This document shows, piece by piece, positions 46,948 to 52,988 of a stretch of 64,000 bases of DNA. The position numbers were made by a program, and so were the translations under genes. Position 1 is the first letter of the stretch. Every line of letters begins with the position of its first letter. The DNA is from Acidithiobacillus acidisediminis (GTDB lineage Bacteria; Pseudomonadota; Gammaproteobacteria; Acidithiobacillales; Acidithiobacillaceae): contig NZ_JALQCS010000001.1 of the NCBI RefSeq assembly GCF_023277115.1, forward strand, positions 2,350,001 through 2,414,000, read 5' to 3'. Under the pieces are notes generated by a model that was given only the letters and a program-made list of their open reading frames with translations, ran no database searches and was not told the origin of the DNA.

Positions 46948-48178
46948 CAATAGTATGGTTGTGAAACCGAGTGGAGGCCTAACAACAGATAACAAGACTT
47001 CGACGTTAGCCTCTCGTGGATTGGCGGATTTATATAGACTAAAGGAAGTAGAATCAGAAATTATAATATCTCATCGGCAACTAGATATATGGTATGATGA
47101 AGGTATAAAATATTTCAAGGTAAGGGATTATAATAATTCTATAATATTGCTGCGAAAAGCGGCAGATCTAGGACACATCGGGGCACAATATAGTATTGGA
47201 TACTGTTACGGAAAAGGATTTGGCGTTCCCCAGGATCACGAACAAGCTGTAGCCTGGTACCGCAAGGCAGCTGAGCAGGGACATTGCTGGGGTCAAAGAG
47301 AGCTCGGTAACTGCTATAGCCTTGGGCAGGGCGTATCTCAGAACCACGAACTGGCAGTAGTTTGGTACCGAAGGGCAGCAGAGCAAGGAGACGTGAATGC
47401 GCAATTGTATCTGGGAATTTCTTTTGAAACTGGTGAAGGCGTGCTTCAGGATCATGAGCAAGCTGTAGCCTGGTACCGAATGGCGGCAGAGCAAGGAGAT
47501 TATCACGGGCAATTCAGGCTGGGGGGTTGCTATGATTTGGGTCTAGGTGTACCTCAGGACTGCGAACAGGCTGTAGTCTGGTACCGCAAGGCAGCTGAGC
47601 AGGGACATGCGGGCGCGCAATATAATCTAGGTTTGTGCTATGCGGGTGGAGAAGGCGTTCCTCAGAACCACGAACTGGCAGTAGTTTGGTACCGAAGGGC
47701 AGCAGAGCAAGGAGACGCGAATGCGCAATTGTATTTGGGACGTTCTTTTGCAAGTGGTAAAGGCGTACCTCAGGACTACGAACAAGCTGTAGTCTGGTAC
47801 CGCAAGGCAGCAGAGCAGGGATACGCGGTGGCGCAAAATCATCTAGGTGTGTGCTATGCGAGTGGAGAAGGCGTTCCCCAGGATTATGAGCAGGCTGTTG
47901 CTTGGTTTCGAAAGTCGGCAGAGCAAGGAGATGAGGTCGGACAAATGAGTCTGGGGTATTGCCATCATTATGGTCTAGGCGTACCTCAGGACTACGAAAA
48001 AGCTGTAGTCTGGTACCGCAAGGCAGCTGAGCAGGGATACGCGGAGGCGCAATATGATCTAGGCGTGTGCTATGCGAATGGAAAAGGCGTTCCTCAGGAC
48101 GACGAGCAGGCCGAAGCTTGGTACCGCAAGGCGGCAGAGCAGGGACATGTCGCGGCGCAAAGCAATCTCAACGGTTGA
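46940..48178 (+). CDS. Sel1-repeat protein
   Basis: A 412-residue protein with an unmatched N-terminal 80-90 residues and then about nine Sel1/TPR-like repeats of 36 residues (for example GVPQDYEQAVVWYRKAAEQG). No signal peptide is seen, so it probably acts in the cytoplasm as a protein-protein scaffold. The ATG overlaps the end of the nuclease gene. It is the last gene of the three-gene operon. Sel1 proteins occur as partners in signalling and defence loci, but its own role is unknown. Confidence 0.85.
   Translation: MTDNSMVVKPSGGLTTDNKTSTLASRGLADLYRLKEVESEIIISHRQLDIWYDEGIKYFKVRDYNNSIILLRKAADLGHIGAQYSIGYCYGKGFGVPQDHEQAVAWYRKAAEQGHCWGQRELGNCYSLGQGVSQNHELAVVWYRRAAEQGDVNAQLYLGISFETGEGVLQDHEQAVAWYRMAAEQGDYHGQFRLGGCYDLGLGVPQDCEQAVVWYRKAAEQGHAGAQYNLGLCYAGGEGVPQNHELAVVWYRRAAEQGDANAQLYLGRSFASGKGVPQDYEQAVVWYRKAAEQGYAVAQNHLGVCYASGEGVPQDYEQAVAWFRKSAEQGDEVGQMSLGYCHHYGLGVPQDYEKAVVWYRKAAEQGYAEAQYDLGVCYANGKGVPQDDEQAEAWYRKAAEQGHVAAQSNLNG
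47215..48170 (+). repeat. Tandem 108-base repeats coding for Sel1 units
   Basis: Nucleotide units of 108 bases recur about nine times within the Sel1 gene. A 57-base segment starting CTCAGAACCACGAACTGGCA is identical at 47337-47393 and 47661-47717, exactly three units (324 bases) apart, which suggests a recent block duplication. Confidence 0.85.
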
Positions 48179-48368
48179 GACAAGGACGCCCCTGCAACAA
48201 TCAAAATGGCGGCTGAGATAACCTGACTATTCCTCGGACTACGCGCCATTGCCAAGACATAACCCTGATGGGATGGGCCCACGCACCGAATGTCTTCTTC
48301 CTATATATTTATGATACAGATTCTTCCAAAGTAAATCTCTTAGTGTCAGCCTATTAAGGAAGGAGTTA

Positions 48369-48396
48369 TTGACAAAATAATGCCCTATTCTATCAA
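48369..48396 (+). promoter_or_regulatory. Candidate promoter of the small AT-rich gene
   Basis: TTGACA at 48369-48374 and TATCAA at 48391-48396 are 16 bases apart, about 44 bases before the start at 48440. The rest of the 261-base gap from 48179 is AT-rich and shows no gene. Confidence 0.35.
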
Positions 48397-48439
48397 CCAG
48401 AGATATATTCCAACCTATTTAATAAAGAGGAAATATACT

Positions 48440-48679
48440 ATGTCAAAACATTCCATCACTCTACAGAGAAGCGGAATTAATGGATTCTTGTCAACACAAA
48501 CAATTGGAACAGATGCGCTTAACGCTCTACACACGATTTCAATTATAAATGACGTACAAATCGTTCGCGAGTCAAATGACCAAGTCGAACTAACCTATTC
48601 ATTAGTCGGCGACGGTAACCCTATAAATATAGGCGATATTTTGGACAAGTTCGGTCTTGCCCGCGTCGATACCGAATAG
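48440..48679 (+). CDS. Small hypothetical protein
   Basis: A 79-residue protein I do not recognise, starting MSKHSITLQRSGINGF and rich in Asn, Ile and Asp, with no membrane helix. The ATG at 48440 has AGAGG nine bases before it; an in-frame ATG 20 codons upstream is less likely. Base composition is AT-rich and unlike the housekeeping genes. It converges with the remains of a PIN toxin gene. Confidence 0.5.
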   Translation: MSKHSITLQRSGINGFLSTQTIGTDALNALHTISIINDVQIVRESNDQVELTYSLVGDGNPINIGDILDKFGLARVDTE

Positions 48680-48716
48680 TTTTGGCTTCCCGGAATCTAG
48701 GCGCCTTCAGTGAAGC

Positions 48717-48785
48717 CACATCCATTCGCTCAACACGAGCCAGTGCAATCAATGGCCCGGTGTCGGCGACGATCAGCCTATTCAA
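48717..48785 (-). pseudogene. Truncated PIN-domain (DUF3368-like) toxin
   Basis: A TTG overlapping the antitoxin stop opens a frame reading LNRLIVADTGPLIALARVER. That is the N-terminus of DUF3368/PIN toxins with the first metal-binding Asp. After about 23 residues the similarity ends and the sequence runs into unrelated DNA, so more than 100 residues are missing. No active nuclease can result. Confidence 0.6.
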
Positions 48786-49101
48786 AATCAGCCAGCTCTG
48801 CTTCGAGCTCACCGGGTTCGGGCCGCGCTATCGCAATGTTCAGGCTCCCCAGCAAGTCGATAAACCCGGAGTGGCTCATGCCCGCCAGCTTGACCGCCTG
48901 CCCGAGACTGATCCGGGATTCTTCGAACAGCCGAACCGCCAGCGCCGTATTGACCCCACTTTGCAGCAGGCGATCGTCGAAAGGCACTGCCACAAACACC
49001 GGCTGCCCATGCTTGGTGACAATGGAAAGCTTGCCCGCCTCGGCCTCGCGCACCAGCTCGCCGGTGCGGTCGCGCAGGTCGCGGATGGTGAAGGTTTGCA
49101 T
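48778..49101 (-). CDS. Phd/YefM-UPF0175 fusion antitoxin
   Basis: A 107-residue protein. Residues 1-45 are a Phd/YefM antitoxin fold (MQTFTIRDLRDRTGELVREA then PVFVAVPFDD). Residues 55-95 match UPF0175, with the helix-turn-helix-like SLGQAVKLAGMSHSGFIDLL. The ATG at 49101 sits after GGAGG. The usual downstream PIN toxin is truncated, leaving this antitoxin without a partner. Confidence 0.78.
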   Translation of the reverse strand: MQTFTIRDLRDRTGELVREAEAGKLSIVTKHGQPVFVAVPFDDRLLQSGVNTALAVRLFEESRISLGQAVKLAGMSHSGFIDLLGSLNIAIARPEPGELEAELADFE

Positions 49102-49201
49102 GACACCTCCTTGAGAATATACAAACACTTATGGGCATATTAGACTTTCTGTAGACCAGCGCCAAGCTCCGGGTCTGATATGGACTGGATCAGACACAAG
49201 C

Positions 49202-49840
49202 TCAAGACACCGGCACCACCGACAGCAACCCCAGCCCCATTACCTTACCGTGGCCGATGCCGGATTCCAGCGCGACGCGGAATCGCACCGGGTTGGCCAC
49301 GGTCAGACGACCTTCGAATAGCGCCGAATACACCCGGATCGCGTTGCCGCCATGCTGCTTGCCTCTGAGCAAGGTCTCGTTCGTGGTGCGGACATCGGGA
49401 AATGCACGGCCCTCGGGACTCTGGCTGAAATCAAGGTAATCGGGTATGACGGATTCCGGCAAGGTAAAACCGTGCTGCTCGCCCTTGCGCACCAGCCATT
49501 CACGCTGCGGGTCGGGGTTAACCAGTCCCTGCCGCTTGCCCTACACGGTCTTGCAGGGGTTGGCGCGCAGGCGAAAGCGAAAAGTCTGCCCGGCTTGCAA
49601 AGCATCGAGCACGAGTTTTTGCACGAGGTCAATGCCGGATTCGGCCTGCGCCAGCCAATCGGGGGCGGGAATCCGCGACCAATCGGGCATGGCGCGGGAT
49701 TGAATCAGGACGCGCGGACAACCGTCGCGGTTGGTTTCCGGTTCCTGTCGCCACAACAATGCGCCCGGCGGGCACGCGGTTTCCGGCGGAAAGAACGCGC
49801 GGCACAGCCGGAATGACCCCGCAAGGGGTCAGAGAGATTC
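49202..49840 (-). pseudogene. cas6e: Decayed type I-E Cas6e (CasE) gene
   Basis: About 210 codons on the reverse strand match Cas6e: LCRAFFPPE, LLWRQEPETNRDGC, VLIQSRAMPDWS, RFRLRANPCKT, then RVYSALFEGRLTVANPVRF and the Gly-rich C-terminus GHGKVMGLGLLSVVPV. Cas6e cuts CRISPR precursor RNA in type I-E systems. An in-frame TAG at 49541-49543 interrupts it after the RANPCKTV motif. Near the N-terminus the frame shifts: LSDPLRGHSG is in one frame and the RAFFPPE continuation in another. No other cas gene is next to it. Confidence 0.8.
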
Positions 49841-50094
49841 GCATTCGCCGACCCCTGATTCAGTACTATTTGCGCTTGATGCAGATCGAGCCAAGGTGCC
49901 TGCACGAGACCCCGCAGGTTCAGCAGATTGTCCTGCTCACCCCCAAGGAGGCATTACCCCTCTGGGACTAGCTCGCCCTCCGTAAACACCCAAATCGCAC
50001 CATAGCAGTGCGCAATGCACCACGCCCTGCACCACCACACGGCGCCGCAGCCGCCCGCCAATTTCCAACTAACTGTTTTCTATGAAAAGACAAC
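49841..50094. other. 254-base stretch with no gene I can support
   Basis: Several short overlapping frames occur, one forward frame ending at 49971, but none resembles a known protein. It may contain the degraded start of cas6e and the edge of the accessory island. The nirB promoter begins at 50095. Confidence 0.5.
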
Positions 50095-50111
50095 TTGGCA
50101 TCTAAATTGCT
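50095..50111 (+). promoter_or_regulatory. Sigma-54-type promoter for nirB
   Basis: TTGGCATCTAAATTGCT has the -24 GG and -12 GC exactly ten bases apart and fits the sigma-54 consensus. The predicted start is near 50122, just before the leader hairpins. The same arrangement is seen at narK. Confidence 0.7.
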
Positions 50112-50124
50112 CCGATATCCATGA

Positions 50125-50171
50125 AACAATCTCCCTGATTGTTGGCATGTGACACGGCAAAGGCGTCGTCA
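50125..50171 (+). promoter_or_regulatory. Predicted antiterminator hairpins in the nirB leader
   Basis: Hairpin 1 is AACAATC/GATTGTT (50125-50131, 50137-50143) with loop TCCCT, which lacks the A1/G4 hexaloop. Hairpin 2 is TGACACG (50150-50156) with CGT-C-GTCA (50164-50171, one bulge) around GCAAAGG. Its 3' arm shares bases with the following terminator. The core AAGGCGTC is common to this and the narK leader. Confidence 0.5.
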
Positions 50172-50200
50172 GCATTTATGGCTGACTACGCCTTTTTTCT
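50160..50200 (+). terminator. Leader terminator upstream of nirB
   Basis: AAGGCGT and GTCAGC (50160-50166, 50168-50173) pair with GCTGAC and ACGCCTT (50081-type positions 50181-50186 and 50188-50194), with one mismatch and a seven-base loop, then a T run to 50198. It lies between the promoter and nirB. Confidence 0.85.
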
Positions 50201-50216
50201 TTGGAGAACGGGCACA

Positions 50217-52655
50217 ATGGGCAACACGGCACGAAAAGCGCGCTTGGTGGTGATCGGGAACGGCATGGCCGGCATTCGCACGGTGGAAGAGCTGCTGAAG
50301 ATGGCGCCGGAGCTCTACGACATCACGGTCTTTGGTGATGAGCCCCATCCCAACTACAACCGTATTCTGCTCACTCCGGTACTGGCGGGGGAGATGCGCC
50401 TGGAAGACACCATCCTCAATGATCACGGCTGGTATGCGGAACATGGCATCACCCTGCGCACGGGCAGCCCCGTAGTACAGATCGATCGGGTGCGGCGTCA
50501 GGTCATTACTGCGGCAGGCGAATGCACCCCCTATGATCGCGTCCTCATTGCTACTGGCGCGGCGGCGGCCATGGCCCCCATTCCCGGCAACGATCTGCCC
50601 GATGTCTACAGCTATCGCGACATGCGCGATGTCGAAGCCTTGACCCAGGTCAGTGCGGCGGGGGGCGACGCGGTCATCATTGGCGCCGGCCTGCTCGGCC
50701 TGGAGGTGGCTCACGGCCTGAATGCCCGGGGGATGCGGGTAACAGTGGTACATCGCCGCGCCTGGCCCTTGGACAAACAGCTCGACGCCCGAGGTGGCGC
50801 CATGCTGCAACAGGCTATGGAGGCACGGGGCATCCACTTTTTGCTGGAGCGGGAAAGTGCTGCCGTACTTGGCGCGGATCACGTCGAAGGGCTGCGTTTT
50901 CAGGACGGTAGCGAGATACCCGCCCGCATCGTCGTGATGACCGTCGGTATCCGCCCACGCATCGACCTTGCTCAAGCTGCGGGCCTGGCCTGCGCTCAGG
51001 GCATCCTGGTCAACGATACCCTGCAAACCTACGACCCGCGCATCTATGCCGTTGGGGAGTGCGTACAGCACCGGGGCATGACCTACGGCCTGGTTGCCCC
51101 CCTTTTTGAGCAGGCCAAGGTCGCGGCCAATCACTTGGCCGAGTATGGGCGGATGCGCTATGAGGGTTCGATCACCAGCACCAAGCTCAAGGTGACGGGG
51201 ATCGAGTTGTTTTCTGCCGGAGATTTCTTGGGGGGTGAGGGTAGCGAGGAGATCACCCTCCTCGACGCCCACCAAGGCATCTATAAAAAAGTGGTTTTGC
51301 AGGACCATAAGATCAAGGGCATTTTGCTCTATGGGGACACCAGCATCGGGCCCTGGCTCTTTGAACACCTGCGCGACGACACCGATGTCTCGACCCTGCG
51401 CGAGCACCTCTTGTTTGGCGAAACCCATCTGGGCGATGCCGGCCATGCGGGCGCCAGTCAGGCTGCTCGACTGTCCGACACCGCCGAGATTTGCGGCTGT
51501 AACGGAGTGAGCAAAGGCCAGATCGTTCACGCCATCCGCGAAGGGCTCTTCACCCTGGAAGAGGTACGCAAGTGTACCAAGGCCAGCGCCTCCTGTGGTT
51601 CCTGCACCGGCTTGGTCGAGCAGTTGCTGGTCAGCACTCTGGGCGGCGTTTACGACAGCAGTCCGCGTAAAAAGGCCCTCTGTGCCTGCACGGATTTTAG
51701 CCATCAGGAAGTACGCGAGGCGATTCAGAAGGAGAAGCTGCTCTCTACTCGCGCAGTCTTTCAGTTTTTGCAGTGGCGCCATCCTGGCGGTTGCGCCACC
51801 TGCCGCCCGGCGGTCAACTACTATGTGCGCACCGCCTGGCCCGCCGAGGGGCAGGATGATGCCAGTTCCCGCTTCATCAATGAGCGGGCCCACGCCAATA
51901 TCCAGAAGGACGGCACCTACTCCGTCATCCCCCGCATCTATGGCGGCGTCACCACGCCCGCCGAGCTGAAACGGATTGCTGAAGTGGCCGAGCGCCATGC
52001 CGTACCCATGGTCAAGTTCACCGGTGGGCAACGCCTGGATTTGCTGGGGATTCCCAAGGAGAAATTGCCGGCCATCTGGGCCGAATTGGACATGCCTTCG
52101 GGGCACGCCTACGGCAAGGCCCTGCGCACGGTGAAATCCTGCGTAGGTCAGGAGTTTTGCCGCTTTGGCGTGCAGAACAGCACCCAGCTGGCCATTGATC
52201 TGGAAAAGAACCTGGAGCGGATGTGGGCCCCGCACAAGGTCAAACTAGCGGCCTCGGGCTGCCCGCGCAACTGTGCCGAGAGCACCATCAAGGATGTGGG
52301 GGTGATCGGCGTCGATTCGGGTTGGGAAATCTATGTGGGCGGCAACGGCGGCATGAAGGTGCGGGCTGCGGATCTCCTGGCCAAGGTCAAAAGTGAGGCC
52401 GAGGTCATCGAGATCAGCAAGGCCTTTTTACAGATGTACCGCGAGGATGCCCAGTACCTGGAACGCACCGCTCCCTGGGTGGAGCGCGTGGGCCTGGAGC
52501 GGATCAAGGCACGGGTCATCGACGACCTGACCCAGCGCAAGGAGCTGGCGGAGCGGCTGGACTTTGCCATCGCCCAGGAACGCGATCCCTGGGCCGAGGC
52601 CATCGCCGGCCGCTTGGACATTCATGCCGCACCCCTGCGGCGCATTTCGGCCTAA
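50217..52655 (+). CDS. nirB: Assimilatory nitrite reductase large subunit NirB
   Basis: An 812-residue NAD(P)H-dependent enzyme reducing nitrite to ammonium. Order: FAD/NAD module (VVIGNGMAGIRTVEELL; VIIGAGLLGLEVAHGL), two BFD-type [2Fe-2S] segments (CGCNGVSKGQIVHAIREG with CGSCTG, then CACTDFSHQEV with CATC), and the siroheme/[4Fe-4S] domain with CVGQEFCRFG and ASGCPRNCAES holding the four cluster cysteines. I choose the ATG at 50217, after the leader terminator; an earlier in-frame ATG lies within it. nirD follows after 12 bases. Confidence 0.97.
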   Translation: MGNTARKARLVVIGNGMAGIRTVEELLKMAPELYDITVFGDEPHPNYNRILLTPVLAGEMRLEDTILNDHGWYAEHGITLRTGSPVVQIDRVRRQVITAAGECTPYDRVLIATGAAAAMAPIPGNDLPDVYSYRDMRDVEALTQVSAAGGDAVIIGAGLLGLEVAHGLNARGMRVTVVHRRAWPLDKQLDARGGAMLQQAMEARGIHFLLERESAAVLGADHVEGLRFQDGSEIPARIVVMTVGIRPRIDLAQAAGLACAQGILVNDTLQTYDPRIYAVGECVQHRGMTYGLVAPLFEQAKVAANHLAEYGRMRYEGSITSTKLKVTGIELFSAGDFLGGEGSEEITLLDAHQGIYKKVVLQDHKIKGILLYGDTSIGPWLFEHLRDDTDVSTLREHLLFGETHLGDAGHAGASQAARLSDTAEICGCNGVSKGQIVHAIREGLFTLEEVRKCTKASASCGSCTGLVEQLLVSTLGGVYDSSPRKKALCACTDFSHQEVREAIQKEKLLSTRAVFQFLQWRHPGGCATCRPAVNYYVRTAWPAEGQDDASSRFINERAHANIQKDGTYSVIPRIYGGVTTPAELKRIAEVAERHAVPMVKFTGGQRLDLLGIPKEKLPAIWAELDMPSGHAYGKALRTVKSCVGQEFCRFGVQNSTQLAIDLEKNLERMWAPHKVKLAASGCPRNCAESTIKDVGVIGVDSGWEIYVGGNGGMKVRAADLLAKVKSEAEVIEISKAFLQMYREDAQYLERTAPWVERVGLERIKARVIDDLTQRKELAERLDFAIAQERDPWAEAIAGRLDIHAAPLRRISA

Positions 52656-52667
52656 GGAGCAAAGCAC

Positions 52668-52988
52668 ATGTCCTGGTTCCCTCTTGGTAAGGTCAGTGAA
52701 GTCCCCCTGGGTGGCGGTCGTTATGTAGATACCCCGGCGGGGCAGATTGCCGTTCTGTGCAACGAAGAAGGCGCCCTCTTTGCCGTCCGCAATCGCTGCC
52801 CCCATCGTGGCGGCCCCCTCTCCGAGGGCTTTGTGTCAGGCAAAACGGTATTCTGCCCCCTCCATAATTGGCAGATCGATCTGGAAAAGGGCGAGGCCCT
52901 GCCACCCGATGTCGGCTGTGTGCGCACCTTCGCACTCAAGACCGAGGGCGACGAGATCTGGTTGGATCTGCCGGAGATTGGGTCGTGA
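52668..52988 (+). CDS. nirD: Nitrite reductase small subunit NirD (Rieske)
   Basis: A 106-residue Rieske [2Fe-2S] protein with CPHRGGPLSEG and CPLHNWQIDL, giving the Cys-His/Cys-His cluster ligands. It partners NirB. AAGGAG precedes the ATG. Its stop overlaps the GTG start of nasA. Confidence 0.95.
   Translation: MSWFPLGKVSEVPLGGGRYVDTPAGQIAVLCNEEGALFAVRNRCPHRGGPLSEGFVSGKTVFCPLHNWQIDLEKGEALPPDVGCVRTFALKTEGDEIWLDLPEIGS

Noticed and set aside
49759-49971. Forward frame ending KEALPLWD before nirB
   Set aside because: It opposes the cas6e remnant for most of its length and matches no family; the end may be degraded DNA.
50169-52235. A 688-codon open frame antisense to nirB
   Set aside because: The nirB frame has full domain and cluster-ligand evidence; the antisense frame arises from codon bias and has no known domain.
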